From: Brachynemurus nebulosus
Lineage: Eukaryota > Arthropoda > Insecta > Neuroptera > Myrmeleontidae
Reading direction: 5' to 3'
Assembly (NCBI GenBank): GCA_035578155.1
Contig: JAPWDM010000013.1
Location: forward strand, 8,953,527 to 9,017,526
DNA: 64,000 nt
Position numbers and translations under genes: made by a program. Shown piece after piece: positions 1 through 13,130 of this stretch (position 1 is the stretch's first letter; each line of letters opens with the position of its first letter). Below the pieces are notes generated by a model. It had not been told where the DNA came from and ran no database searches. It worked only from the letters and a program-made list of their open reading frames with translations.

Positions 1-74
1 GTGTGTATCTGTCTGTCGATCCTGTTCGAACATATCGTGCATGTTAGTTAGTGTCGTATAAATGTACGTGTATA

Positions 75-118
75 GTCTGTCTATTTGTGTCTGTCTGTCT
101 GTCTATTTGTCTGTCTGG
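75..118. repeat. CTGT/TTGT microsatellite
   Basis: Tandem CTGT units, partly degenerated to TTGT, run through this stretch. A similar tract lies at 4660-4698. Both sit in gene-free sequence. Confidence 0.8.
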
Positions 119-1772
119 ATCTCTATACGTGCATACGTATATATGAAACGAACTGTTTTTTCCGTTTATTTAATATGACTTTTAAAAATCTTCCAACCGT
201 ATAATGGAGTATGACAATCAAATTATGGTGTGATCAAAAAGTTGATAGGATTTTGTGAAAATTAAGTGTCCGAGAAACTGTGGATACCTGAATAGCGATA
301 GATGGGGAACTGACCGGCCAACGCCCAGAATCATGGAGAGAAATGACGGACAGCGAGGACAAAACAAATTTTTCAAAAAGTTTTTTCCCAAAACTGTTGT
401 CGGCGTTCAAAAAAAAAAAACTTCTTTACATTTCCCCGGGCCTCTTACCAATGATTCCGTGTTCCTTTTTCCTACCCGGACCCTGGGAATACATCTGTGG
501 TTACCTCCTTCTCTCTCGTCGGGCCTGCCACCACCCAGATCAATTTTGATAATTTTTGGATAGTAAGGAATAGTTTTTGGTAATTAGATACCTCATTCAC
601 TTACTTCTATAAATATTTTAATAGCTCTGGCAAATGTTTAGCAATTTTTAACATCTTTGAGCTGCTGCAACTGCTTCAAAGCTATTTCAATCAGTTCAGA
701 GCGATTTCGAGTAATTTGAAATTTGTTCTGAGCAACCGGGTTTTTGTAACCAAGAAAAAAACTACTTATTTCTCTTGTATTAATTTCCATAGTTATGTTT
801 GATAAACGGTATTCAAAGTAGCGATACTAGTGGTGATAGTATAAGAGAACGTGACGTCACAGCGCATTTTTGAGCACGTGGTTAATAGCTAAAAAAAACT
901 ATTTTTTTAATTAAATAATAATATTTAGGATGAATTAGAATAATAAATTTTTGTTTTTATTATAAATTTTTTTTAAACATTGTTTTAATTGCTTTGAGTT
1001 GATACTGTCAAATATACCCCGTTCTAAAAAAACATTTTTTGATTTGTTAATTTTTTAATTCTAAAAAAATTCTTTGCATTTACCTAATATGATTTTGATA
1101 TCAATGAAGTTCCTAATCGCCCATACACGATGCATTTTAATAGATGAGAGGTATTTAATAAAATGAAGTTCAACGTAGAGTTGTTGTATCTCCTTCGAGT
1201 TATTTATTATAATGTTTTTACTTGTTTCTTCAAAGTTTTTCATTTTTCTCCATATTTTCTTATATTATTTTTTAGTTTCATTTATGTGTAGTATTTTTTT
1301 TTTCAACTAATTTCGTGGATCATTAAGACAAGAAGATTTTATATGAAAACATATAACTTGAAAGTTGCGAGCGAAAGGAAGCTTGAAAAGCTTGAAACGA
1401 GACAAAAATAATAAAAAAAATATATTATTTGTCATTATTATTTTAATTTAAACAACAAAAAAGTTTATAAAACTAAAATAAAAAATTTAATAAAATAATA
1501 AATTTTATGTTGGAATTTTATTTTGCAAGGAAGACAAATTAATTTTGTTCCGTAAAATTAAAACTGAATTAGTTTTTTACACAGTATGTACGTTTTTGTA
1601 TTAAGAAAAACTTAGCGTACATAAACATTTTCGAAAAATTTTATGACTGCAATGAATCTGTCTGTTATGCTTTCGATTAAATTCGAGTTGAAAAACCAAG
1701 AATAATCGAAAGGAAAATACTGAAATATACTAGTGTCAGATTTAAAATTCTTTTTATGAAAATTTCACTTTA

Positions 1773-2537
1773 CACGGAGAGAAAAATCATATAATTTTTG
1801 TAGATAAAATTTCAGAAAAATTACCATGCTCTCTTATAATGCGTCTTTGTATGTGCTCGTCTGCTCTCTCTATAAAACTTCTATCACACTCTTATGCATA
1901 TATGTTATAGTTTAATTCTTGTTGTCGTACTCTTTCATTTGTGCATCTGACCCGCAACCTTATGTTGCTTGGGCTGTACGCACTGAAGAACAATCGATCT
2001 TTTCCGACCTTTGATTCTTTATGATGCATACAAAATTATTGGCAACAATATACTCTAATACTGAATATAGTGAAGTTTCAAAATGATGAATTAAACAGTG
2101 ACCGTCCTGTAAGACATTCTAATGAATACTGTTTGAACACGAGACCACACCAGCAGTGACCAGCCTGGCTATGTGACCTTCATGTATGATTGTGTTGATA
2201 CCTTCTGCAGCCTGCCTCGCTATGTGACAGCGTTGATACCTTCTCTTTCTTTCTTTCTACTATTAGCAGATAGCATTTGAAAATATTATAAGACAGTATG
2301 GTAATTTTTGTAAGAAAAACAATTGAAATATATTTTTTTGTCGGGAATGGAACTTTTTACTGTGCTGTTTTACAAATTTTACGGAGCTAATATTACGGAA
2401 AGAACATTCTATCCTTTAAATTTTCTATGATTAATTATAATTTTTATATTTTTACCGTACAAAATTGAATATGTTCGCCTTTAGACGTCGATTGTAGTGC
2501 TGAGCACAGTAATTTTTCTATGAATTTTCTCTCCGTG
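1773..2537. mobile_element. Non-autonomous TIR element (CACGGAGAGAAAA ends)
   Basis: The left end reads CACGGAGAGAAAAA and the right end is its complement, TTTTCTCTCCGTG, giving inverted termini of about 13 bp around 765 bp of AT-rich, non-coding sequence. No clean target-site duplication was found, so the superfamily is not assigned. Confidence 0.5.
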
Positions 2538-3273
2538 TAGAATAATAAATTTTAATATCCTGTGAGTTGAATAAAAAAAATATTATATTCTTTTATTGAC
2601 AAAACTTGATATTAGTTGCTCAATGTACATAAAGCTAGAATCAAAACATTCCTTAAATGAAATATTCCTACAAGCTTTTGGGCGCGGCTTCCTCCGCGGA
2701 TTCGAGGCATCAAAATTGTAAATAATTTTCAAAAACTCGGAAATTTTGCCAGCTTAACTAGCATAAAGCTATGTCTGCAACTCATAATAACGGCTCATTG
2801 ACAAATTCAACAAAGTTTTATTTATATATCTGATATTTATATTATATGCAAAACCGGTCCGAAGGGTCCGGGCGCTCCAAACCGCAGTAGGCCCCCCGTT
2901 TCTGAACGCCATTGATTGATTTCGTGAAATTAAAATTTATCGTAAAGCTTTTCATTCCAGAATCACAATTTTAAAAATATGTAATTTATTTGAACTATAT
3001 CCAAATCTACTGTTACTATTCTGAAAACTATATTAAATTTATCAATTAAACTGTATCTACGAGAGGATCGTTTTCAAGAGTGAAGATAATAAAATATTAC
3101 TTCAAAACCTACCAATTTACCTCTTCAGTAATTTTATTCATCAAACTATACCACTAATAGTTAGGTCACAGCAGTTATATCCAAAAGTAGTAAAGTTACA
3201 GTGACTTTGTACCAAGAGTAGTAAGATTACAGCGATTCTGCTCCAAAAGTAGTAAGCTTACACCGGTTCTATA

Positions 3274-3988
3274 CAGGGTTGCCAACTCTGCCAATGAATA
3301 TTTCGGGGTTTAATGGGAACAAAATCGGGATGAGACAAGTAAAATCGGGATTGTTAAAAAAAAAAAACAAACGTTTTTAATCAGCTAGTAGGAAAGATAT
3401 GTATCTTTTTATTTTTATTATTTGTTACTAACAGCTACATATTTAAACCATGATCTTACAAATCTTTAAATAAAACAATTTCTTGAAGATAATATTACAA
3501 TAATATATATTTCTTTATTTTATTAAATTAAAAATCAAGTTTTTCAATTTATTTTGGATTTTTAATTTTTTTTTTTTTTTTTTTTTGCCTATCAACTGTA
3601 TTATTTTTGGAGAAAAACATTTTTCATAAAGTTGACCGTCGTTGGCATTGACGTATTTCATGTACGCCAAATAATTTCTCTCATTTTTTGGAGGGATTTT
3701 AATGAGTTAATCTGGCAACACTGTAAGCTGTATAAGTTATAAATCAGTAGACAGAGTACACTTTATCAGTAGGTACAGCAAATATACTTACTTCCTTGGC
3801 TGTCATGACATGCAAGCGCGATAATTTGGAAACAACAATAGCGAGACTGGCGGGACTAAAAATGTAAAGAAAACTGTAGATGCTAAAAATCGGGATAATT
3901 AGCGTCTCGCCACTACTGTTGTCGGGACGCGGGAAACATAGTCCCAAAATCGGGACATCCCGATTAAATCGGGACAGTTGGCAACCCT
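3274..3988. mobile_element. TIR element with AGGGTTGCCAACT termini
   Basis: AGGGTTGCCAACT at the left end is matched in reverse complement at the right end (AGTTGGCAACCCT). Internal sequence repeats AATCGGGA-type motifs near both ends. The termini resemble hAT MITEs, but I could not find a convincing 8-bp duplication. No transposase coding is visible. Confidence 0.55.
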
Positions 3989-4659
3989 AGCAGTGGCTTT
4001 TGGATTGACAGTTTTTCTCGTTAAATTACTTTTAAGCAATAAAAATGAGCTATAGAAAACATAAATTTATTCAAAAAAAAAAAAAAAAAAACTCAAATGT
4101 AATACGGTATAAAACAATTTATCAAATAAAATAAATTACTATAATTCATATCGTTATTTAATACTTCATTACTATAACTTTGAAATGAATTAAATTTACC
4201 AATAAAATTTTTCTTTCCTATTATTTTTTTCACTGTAAAAATCTGTCCCAACTTTTTCCCACGATAAAAATGAACATTTTCATTATATACAATATTATAC
4301 ATTATACATATACATTCATTATACATATATTTTCATTATAAACAACCGGAAATTTTTTTGAGATTAATTTTTGCTTAACTTTATTCGTAATAATATTTAA
4401 ACATCTAATCAATTTTAAAATTAAAACAAAAAAACAAGACAACAAGACAACACAAGAAATATTCTTATAAATATTGATATGATATATTACTGGTGTTGGA
4501 GCCGGGGAATGTAGTATGGCAATGGTGGCAGCGTTTCGCAACGTGTATTGTTCGAGTTAATTAAAGATATTCTCTAAGTCATATTTTATGTCATTTTTTG
4601 TCTTAACATGGATTACTTTTGTTCAAGTTTATTTATGATAGTATCAGGCCTGTTCCGTG

Positions 4660-4698
4660 TCTGTTTGTCTGTTTGTCTGTCTGTCTGTTTGTCCGTCC
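4660..4698. repeat. CTGT/TTGT microsatellite
   Basis: Short tandem run of CTGT and TTGT tetramers, like the one near the window start. Confidence 0.75.
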
Positions 4699-5706
4699 GC
4701 CTACTCCCGCGTGTTGGTACAGAATATATTTCTATATCTAGTGGAAGGGTTGCGGTTACCATGATAAGTATTTTCGCTTAAGAATTCCAACAGCCGACAC
4801 AAGTGTATATAAGTGTAAGCATATTATTTATTGCTTTTGTAATATTTTTTTGTAGCTTTTCAAAGCTCACGGCGAGCGACTCAGTGCTTGAGCTTTTTTT
4901 GTTTGAAATATGAAAAAATAATTTTCTAACTTTTATCTGGTGTTCACTGTCAAATTATATACAAAATTATAAGAAAAAATGTTTTTGCAAAGAAATGGTA
5001 TTTTTGTTATAAAAGTCAATTTCACCGTGGGTTCTTACGAACAGACCATTTTTGATGTAAAAATTTTTATAGGCCCAACATATGCCTCTTTTTTCGTGGA
5101 TAGTAAATAAATTTGATCTATCATGTAACATTTTAAGGTTAAACTCGGCTTGAAAATAATATTATGGAAAATTAATAGTATATTATTCAACAAGCTGGTA
5201 ATGATAGCTATTACTCACGACAATGAAATTACGACACGAGCCGAGCTTACGAGGCGAGTGTCGTAATGCATCTGAGTAAGTAATAACCATTGCAAGCGAG
5301 TAGAATACGAAATTTTTTCTGCGACTATTTTCCTTTTTAAAAGCTTTTATTTAACTTGCTATGTTAGTATGTTGGTTTAGATCAAATCTTGGAATCAAAA
5401 TTTCGACAGGTTCTAATTGAGCTAGAGGTTTCAAATTTTGCATACGTTTCTAACCTTGATGACAATGCAATATTGTATAATTAGTTTTTCCCTAAATTGC
5501 CCCAAACCAAAATTGTTGATTTTTATTAGTCCTATGCAACTTTTTGACATTTCGAATTGTCAAATATTGTCCATTGATTTTACATTGCAATTTTTTGTTT
5601 CCATAGTTATGTCTGATTAGGGTAAATTAACCGATTAAAATATAGGTAAAAAAATTACTTCTTTATTTTTTTTAAATTAATTGCAATCAGACTAAGGAGT
5701 AGAAAA

Positions 5707-6030
5707 TAAAATAAAGTAAAAAAAATGTTTTTTAAGAAAAAGCTTTTATTTAAAAATAGGCTAAAAAAATGAAATAACTACTGAGTGAAGTTTGAAGCAA
5801 TATGCAACATAATTTATAAAAGCTTGAGGCGTTTAATCAAATTTGGTAAGTACTGAAAAGTAAAATAGCTACACTTATATCCAAAACATAAATAATTAAT
5901 GATAACGCCTCAAGCTTTTATAAATTATGTTGCATATTGCTTCAAACTTCACTCAGTAGTTATTTCATTTTTTTTAGCCTATTTTTAAATAAAAGCTTTT
6001 TCTTAAAAAACATTTTTTTTACTTTATTTT
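5707..6030. repeat. Foldback element with about 127-bp arms
   Basis: Bases 5707-5833 are repeated nearly perfectly in reverse complement at 5904-6030, separated by about 70 bp. The single strand would form a long hairpin. Base content is very AT-rich and nothing is coded. This is most likely the core of a MITE or a foldback transposon; its outer limits are not clear. Confidence 0.75.
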
Positions 6031-6955
6031 ATTAATTTAAATGAAATTGAACATAAATATTAAATCAAAAGAATACAATTTTTAATTTATCTCTAATTTC
6101 ATTAAATGTTTATATATGTGCAAACGATGAAAACAAAATACAAACTATTTTGTTTACTTAGACGTTACTACGCAACATATATGTCACAAAACAATCGCAA
6201 ACCTATTGAATAGTGGTTAATACTGTGATTTCATTGGTCGAAAGGTATTGAGTAATGATCATTCTTCCACACCTTTGAATATTGCCTAATTTTCTCAACA
6301 ATTAACGGATATGTGATGAGTGTGTTCTTCAACAGGAGTAGAAAAAAATTTTTATATTTAACATTTTTATAAAAATTTCACTTTAGAAAATAATATTTAG
6401 TAAATATTAATATATTGTTAATAACAAGGAAATTAAATTTGATAATCTTTTATTGTTTTATTTGCAATACATAAAATTACAAAACATTCTTAAAGAATTT
6501 TTCTATAGGTACCTTTTTTATAAGTATTATTTCAGATAACTTGAACCGGTAATTGATCCTCATAGTAACATATGTGCAAGTAAAACTGTCAAATATATTT
6601 TACAATTTTTTTGATAAACCTTGAAAAATATATTTGAATGTCCTGTGTTTAAACCCGATAGGTGTAAAAACCCCAGATACAAAAGAACCCTGATTTAAAG
6701 GGTGTGTCCAGAAGTCCAACACTTTTTAGCGAATTTTCGAATGGAAAATTCAGCTATTACAGTCCTGATAAATCTTGAACCTGGAACTCTCAATTTGAGA
6801 AAAATGTTGGAAGTCCCAAGCCCTTGGATGAGTGCTTCAGCCAGACACGCCCGATGCCCAACACCTTGAAAAAATTAGTTTTTTATTTCCAAAATTTACC
6901 AAAATGTTAAAGGTTTTCAAAATTTCCACGTAAGATACGTTTTTGAAAGCTAATG

Positions 6956-7224
6956 CTATGTTTCGAGAAAAAGTAATTTTTGTAACCGGAAATACCCTAT
7001 GTTATGTGGGATGCCGCGACAGGGATATTTTATTGACTTCACACGCTCATCCACAACCACAATTCCTTCCATAAAGTCATTTTCATATATTAAACCAATT
7101 AATATTATGTTCTTCGAATCGATTACAACTGCCAGAGATTTTTTTTTCAATTTCACAAAATATTTTTGTAGTTCATAACTGAGAATATTACCACAATTCT
7201 CATTTGAAATAATTTTCATAGGCA
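6956..7224 (-). CDS. Possible terminal coding exon, unrecognised
   Basis: On the minus strand a pyrimidine-rich tract ending in TTTTTAG is followed by an 88-codon open frame closed by TAG. Its composition is more protein-like than its surroundings: mixed hydrophobic strands, several acidic residues and two cysteines. I could not assign it to a family. A stretch reading ISNENC faintly recalls trypsin-like proteases, but catalytic motifs are absent. No upstream exon was found nearby, so it may be a chance frame or a decayed gene piece. Confidence 0.2.
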
Positions 7225-7603
7225 CTAAAAACAAAGAGGGATAATTTTTATATACCTAACCCACTGACATTACAGTTAAATAAAAAAAATTTTAAAACTT
7301 GACATAAAAAATAAAAAAAAAACTATAAGAGTCACATAAAAAAATAAAAAGAAAGAATGAATAATACAATAAAAAAAATACAGTACTTATCCCACACATC
7401 ATAAACGATGATATCTAGAAAAGAAACATCCCGAAAAATGTACAATTGTATCATTTGCCCAGCGCCTCTACCGGTTCCAAAACAAACAACTCATAAAATA
7501 ACCTTAAAATGTCTACAGATGTCCCGTAACTAATAGAACCAGATTTCATCGGGCGAGTAACGCAAGAGATAAATAAAGAAACGATACCAAATAATGTCTT
7601 ATA

Positions 7604-7743
7604 CAGGGTGTAAAACAAATAACTCTCGTCCTTTTGTGGGGTGACTCGTAGCACCCTGTAGACACTAAAACCGCAGGAATTTTTTCGGAATTAACAGTCG
7701 CGTCACCCCTTAAAAGGATAAAAGTTATTTCCTTTACACCCTG
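7604..7743 (-). mobile_element. 140-bp MITE, copy A (TA target)
   Basis: The element begins CAGGGTGTAAA and ends TTTACACCCTG, with TA on both sides, as in Tc1/mariner-type MITEs. It is the reverse orientation of closely similar copies at 8426-8565 and 17709-17847. It does not code for protein. Confidence 0.75.
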
Positions 7744-7749
7744 TACACT

Positions 7750-8393
<644 letters not shown>

Positions 8394-8425
8394 TTGTATA
8401 TGTATGTGTGTATATATATTATATA

Positions 8426-8565
8426 CAGGGTGTAAAGGAAATGACTCTTATCCTTTTGAGGCATGACACGACTGTTAATTCCGAAAAAATTCCTGCGGTT
8501 TTAGTGTCTATAGAGTGCTATGAGTCACCCCACAAAAGGACGAGAATTATTTGTTTTACACCCTG
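8426..8565 (+). mobile_element. 140-bp MITE, copy B (TA target)
   Basis: CAGGGTGTAAAG at the left and TTTTACACCCTG at the right are flanked by TA on each side. Length and sequence match copy A in inverted orientation, about 680 bp away. Confidence 0.75.
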
Positions 8566-9228
8566 TAGACTTGCTTGTACATTTGCACACAAAGTTAATG
8601 TATTATTCGATGACATTTATGCATGAATATAACTAACTTATAATCAAAAGATTAAATATTAATTTTATTTGATTGAAATTCAGCGAGCCCTATGGATAAC
8701 TTACTACCATGAAGATGCAACTCGAGAATACTACCCTTTTACCTTAAAAAAAAAATTCAACCACATGGAAAATCTAATTCCATTTTATATAACACCATCC
8801 GCATTCCAGATAAAGACGCGAAATAAAATAAACGTTATTAAAAGTTTATGACAACAACAAAGCGAGCGGTGTTAGTGAAAAACACCGTGGCGCACTGTAC
8901 TCCCGGTTTTTTTTTTATTTATTTAACACAAACAGGATCAGATATTGTATTCCATTTGTCATTTCTTAACAGCAAATAAAAACAAACCTCAGTTATTACA
9001 TTAAACAGTACCAGATATAAATCCAACCATACACAGATAGGTGTACTACATGTATAGTTGGAGTTATACAGAATGAGTCATGAAAATATTTCGAATTGGT
9101 AGTGTATGCAACAGACAAAGAGTATAAATGATAATTGCCTGAGTTAAACAAAGTTCGACATACAAATGAATAACTCCATATTATGTGTATACTTGAAAAT
9201 AAAATAAACTAATGTTACATATTGTACT

Positions 9229-9634
9229 ACTTTCTTTAAATTTAAATAGAATTATTGCAGCCTGGAATCATTTCCACCGTTAGTTTAAATAACATTAGTT
9301 AGTGTAATATGAAATGTCGTTTTCCGACCACTTGCTCTACAATATAATTCAGATAAATATCACCACTTTTTTAAACAACAGAGAAATGTTTAAAGGTAGT
9401 TCGTTAATTTTAAATAGAATTCCTGCAACCTGAAATCATTTTCACGGTTAGTTGAAATAACATTAGGTCGTGTAATATGAAATGTCGTTTTCCGACCACT
9501 TGGTCTACAGTGTAATTCAGATAAATATCAATACTTTCTTAAGCATTAGGAAAATGTTTAAAGACAGTTCTTTAAATTTAAATACAATTATTACAGCCCG
9601 GAATCATTTTCACCGTTAATTAAAATAACATTAA
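9229..9634. repeat. 168-bp tandem repeat array, interrupted
   Basis: The landmark GAAATGTCGTTTTCCGACCA starts at 9311 and 9479, and CATTA landmarks at 9461 and 9629 give the same 168-bp period. The third monomer stops at TTAA (9631-9634) and resumes after the inserted transposon at about 16133, where the same landmark begins at 16149. Monomers differ by scattered substitutions. Confidence 0.85.
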
Positions 9635-10329
9635 CCCCTTATCGCATACAAAGCCATATATGGATTCTAAGTTTTACTATTTTTTTTTCAACATATTAAA
9701 ATTTTTTTTTAATGAAACTAGTGTTAAATCCTAATTTTATACTCCTTCGAGTAACGGAACGTAATTTTTGTTGTCTTTGGTAAGTACGGGTTGTCAAATT
9801 ATTTGAAGTTATGTTCAGAATGTCCACCGTTACAGTGCAATTAACTGGTACTAATTTTATTTGTGAAAACTAAACAATAAAACGGTAAGTACTAACATCA
9901 AAAATTTTCAAAACACATTCTTTATATATTCAAGAACATGGAATAGTTGTGATTCGTGTGTGTTTTCTTGTTTTCTTCGATTTTTGGGGCTTATTTTGAA
10001 GTTGCCATATTTGGCTTCGTATGCGTTTAATCCAAATTATTGGGCATATATGGCTTCGTATCGCTTTTATGGCTTCGTATCGCTTCGTGAGTGACGATTA
10101 TTTTGCTTCTTATTCCCCAGTACTCCCACCAGCCAAGGCAGTCCATCAACTTTGGTGGCCAGAAAATGTACTGCAACAAGCCGAAAAGGTACTCCATCTA
10201 GCTTGCCCGGCTCACCTATACTCATTGAAAAACTCCAGCTAGGCATCAAGACCTCCCTTTGAAGTCTGTGCGATCAGATAAGGTGACAATTTCCCCGATT
10301 GGATAAAACTAAATTGACAATTATGTCAA

Positions 10330-10401
10330 AACTGCTCAAAATTCCATTCATTCGCCAAATGTGGAAAGTGTCAAGTTTATTTATGTTACAATGGCAAATA
10401 A
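10330..10401 (+). pseudogene. piggyBac transposase C-terminal remnant
   Basis: The plus frame ending at the TAA at 10399-10401 contains CGKCQVYLCYNGK preceded by a further CSKFHSFAK stretch, a spacing like the cysteine-rich C-terminal zinc-binding tail of piggyBac-family transposases. Upstream (10127-10320) the frame is broken by stops, so this is a decayed fragment. The DDE core is not recognisable. Confidence 0.4.
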
Positions 10402-10531
10402 AATTACATACAGATTTTCATAAAATATAATTGTATTTTTTATTTAACGCATACGAAGTCATATATCGATTATAATTATAAGTAATACTAGAATGCATAC
10501 GAGGCCATATATGGCTCCGTTAAGTAATTTC

Positions 10532-10547
10532 TAAACAATAAGACTTA
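10532..10547. repeat. 16-bp target-site duplication, left
   Basis: TAAACAATAAGACTTA is repeated exactly at 16011-16026 and brackets the Penelope pair. Confidence 0.85.
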
Positions 10548-10611
10548 TAAGGAATATTTTGGAATAAATGATCACCAAGTTACATCAAAAAGTTTTCTTT
10601 TGTTTTTTTAT

Positions 10612-10654
10612 TGGCTACGTACGTTTCGAGAATATAAATCTCTTCTTCAGGCCA
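10612..10654 (-). ncRNA. Hammerhead-ribozyme-like motif, left copy
   Basis: This is the mirror image of the motif at 15866-15908 and identical to it: TGGC, CTGAAGA, a GAGA/TCTC stem, GAAA, the self-complementary ACGTACGT, then GCCA closing stem I. It sits near the 3' end of the minus-strand Penelope copy. Confidence 0.5.
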
Positions 10655-11099
10655 TAATCTTAAAATATTAGAAACAAACATAATATTAAAATAATAAATG
10701 GTAATACAATAAATCAAATACTTACAACTTCTTTTAAAAAAACAAATCAAAATGAAAAAATTATTATAGTTATTAAGATAAAAATACACAATTTTTACAG
10801 TCAAAAAATAAAAATTTTAAATTAAGACAAACAAAATTTTTTAAAATTTTTAAAAAAAATAAAAAATTATATTGTTGAAAAACTAATAAAATACTTTTTT
10901 TTAAATAGTATTACGTCAAACATTGAAATGAATTAAAAATCAAAAATCAAAAAATCAAAAAACAAAAATTGCAAAAAATCAAACAACAAATTGAAATAGA
11001 CAAAATAGGTCCACAGATGTACTTTATATCTATTATGTTTTATAGAGAATAATAATAATGTGTTTATGTTAGTGGATATTATTTATAGCATATTTAGAT

Positions 11100-13100
11100 T
11101 TATTTTTGTTTATGTTTTTGAATATTTTGACATAAGGGTTTATAAAGTGTCAGATTGTCATTTTCAACTTGGTTATTTACATTTTCCGTTGAGAAAATCC
11201 ATAGGGTTTCCAGGTTCAATCTTTTTTTATAGTTTTTTTCGTATTGTAGCACCTTTGTATTATGGAAGTCGAAGACATGGTCCAAATTATACGCGTGTTG
11301 TGCTAAGCCTGTGCGTAATTCACCCCTACCCAAATCCCATCTGTGTTGTTTTAGGCGATACTCGAGAGCCTTAGATGTCTGACCAATGTACGAAGAGCCA
11401 CAACTCGAACAAGGAACTGAATAAACTAGATGGCTTCTTTCTTCAATTGGAGTCACTCCTTTTAGGTTTGAGTAAAGGGAATTTTTTATGGAAAAGGGGT
11501 ACTTAAACACTGGAGAAAACCCTTGAGATTTAAGGAAAGAAGAGACTGGAATGATTAATTTCCCCATATAAGGCAGTGATATATTTTTCTTGGGCGGTCT
11601 ATTGTCTGTGTTGTTCGTAATACAGTTGTTATTATATGTACGGTGAACGAGCTTTTTTGTCATATTCTCAATAACAGACTGAGGAAAATTGTTTTTAACT
11701 AAAATGTTTTTAGCTACTCGTATGGCTGTAGGTCGATATTCTGGATGTGATAAGTTTATGGCCCTATTAAGAATACTATATGCAGTATTCCGTTTTACAT
11801 GTACCGGATGATTAGAATGCCAGTTGATTAATCTGGACGAACAATAAGGTTTCCGATGCCAAGTAGTTTTAAGTTTATTTTCATTATCTCTTAAAATTTG
11901 CACGTCCAAAAATGAAAGTTTTTTATTTTCTTCTATTTCTATGGTGAACTTTAAACTATCAGAAAATGAGTTAAATATGTCAAGAATATGCTGCATACCA
12001 TCATAAGGCACTGCTAAAAGCATATCATCAACATACTTAAAGAAAAACGGTACAGTAAAATCCAATCTGTCCAGGCATTCATCAACCAGCAAATCCATCA
12101 CCACATTACATGCGACCACTGATAGCGACCCCCCCATAGGAAAACCATCCAGCTGTTTAAAAACACCATCAGTAAACCTAGTTGTGAAAAAAGAGTTGTT
12201 AATTATCAAGCGTAAGCCTTCCAAAAATGTATCATAGTCCATGTTAGTGAAAGACTGTATATGTGTCCAATTTTTCTCCACCCAGTTTAGAAAAATACTG
12301 GTGGGACAATTCGTAAATAACGATTGTACGTCCAGACTTATCAGTTTATAACCATATGGGATTTTTTTATTCTGAATTTTGTTAACCAATTCAAAGGAAT
12401 TTTTTATGTCATATTTACTTGAGTAAGCCTTTTGTACAATGTTTGAAAAAAATTTGGTTAAATTATATAACATTGTGTTAGTTGTCGAACAAATTGGACG
12501 GAATGTCAGTTCATCTAAGTTATTAAAAGGTTTATGAGTTTTAGGAAGAAAATACATTTTAGGGAGGCATGAGTTGCTTGGTTTCAAATATCTGTAATCT
12601 ATGTTAGAAATAAAACCTAAAGATTTTAATTTCGATAGATACATATTGATGTTCTTCAGTAATTTACTAGATGGGTTATTATTTAATTTCATATAAACTG
12701 TATTGTCAAAAATTAAATTATTTGTATTTTTAATGTAATTTGCCGTATCCAACAACACTGTCTTATTTCCTTTATCGCTTTTGAGGACGAGAATAGAATT
12801 GTTCTGTTTTAAAAAATCTTTTGTTCTTTTTATTAAATCCTTAAGAAAACTATCCAAGACAGAATTATTATATTTTGTATTATTGACTAATATTCTATTT
12901 AGGTGTTGAGACAGTTTATAACGAATATGGTTTTTATTTTCAATATCTGCATTGTATTGAAAATATGTTTCTATGGTGGAAACAATGTCGTACACCGAAG
13001 CAATGTTTTGTGCTCTGCTAAAATTGTTAGTGACAAAATTAGGATTTAAAGATAAAAGAAAAATAGCATATTCTGGGATGTCTATATCGGTCAGTGACAT
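11100..13100 (-). CDS. Penelope-like RT with GIY-YIG endonuclease (5'-truncated copy)
   Basis: This 666-residue protein is a reverse transcriptase of the Penelope-like class, a target-primed retroelement enzyme distinct from LINE and LTR types. The start LLSLNPNFV is the usual beginning of the Penelope RT region. LISLDVQSLF is RT motif A and YVDD at residues 356-359 is the catalytic motif C. A GIY-YIG endonuclease follows: VYSVPC with paired cysteines, YIGQT at 571-575, an arginine in EYRLKQH, and a late glutamate in LNLETLW. The frame is intact. The first residues (MSL) come from the junction between the copies, so the original N terminus is missing. Confidence 0.85.
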   Translation of the reverse strand: MSLTDIDIPEYAIFLLSLNPNFVTNNFSRAQNIASVYDIVSTIETYFQYNADIENKNHIRYKLSQHLNRILVNNTKYNNSVLDSFLKDLIKRTKDFLKQNNSILVLKSDKGNKTVLLDTANYIKNTNNLIFDNTVYMKLNNNPSSKLLKNINMYLSKLKSLGFISNIDYRYLKPSNSCLPKMYFLPKTHKPFNNLDELTFRPICSTTNTMLYNLTKFFSNIVQKAYSSKYDIKNSFELVNKIQNKKIPYGYKLISLDVQSLFTNCPTSIFLNWVEKNWTHIQSFTNMDYDTFLEGLRLIINNSFFTTRFTDGVFKQLDGFPMGGSLSVVACNVVMDLLVDECLDRLDFTVPFFFKYVDDMLLAVPYDGMQHILDIFNSFSDSLKFTIEIEENKKLSFLDVQILRDNENKLKTTWHRKPYCSSRLINWHSNHPVHVKRNTAYSILNRAINLSHPEYRPTAIRVAKNILVKNNFPQSVIENMTKKLVHRTYNNNCITNNTDNRPPKKNISLPYMGKLIIPVSSFLKSQGFSPVFKYPFSIKNSLYSNLKGVTPIEERSHLVYSVPCSSCGSSYIGQTSKALEYRLKQHRWDLGRGELRTGLAQHAYNLDHVFDFHNTKVLQYEKNYKKRLNLETLWIFSTENVNNQVENDNLTLYKPLCQNIQKHKQK

Positions 13101-13130
13101 TTTACGAAATTAATTAAAAATAATAACCAT

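Noticed and set aside
255..563. 102-codon plus frame near the window start
   Set aside because: Low-complexity runs and no family resemblance; likely chance.
9229..9634. CRISPR-like direct repeats
   Set aside because: Units are contiguous 168-bp tandem monomers without spacers in a eukaryotic genome.
11060..11374. 104-codon frame on the plus strand, repeated at 15146-15460 on the minus strand
   Set aside because: It is the antisense shadow of the GIY-YIG end of the Penelope protein and is duplicated only because the arms are.
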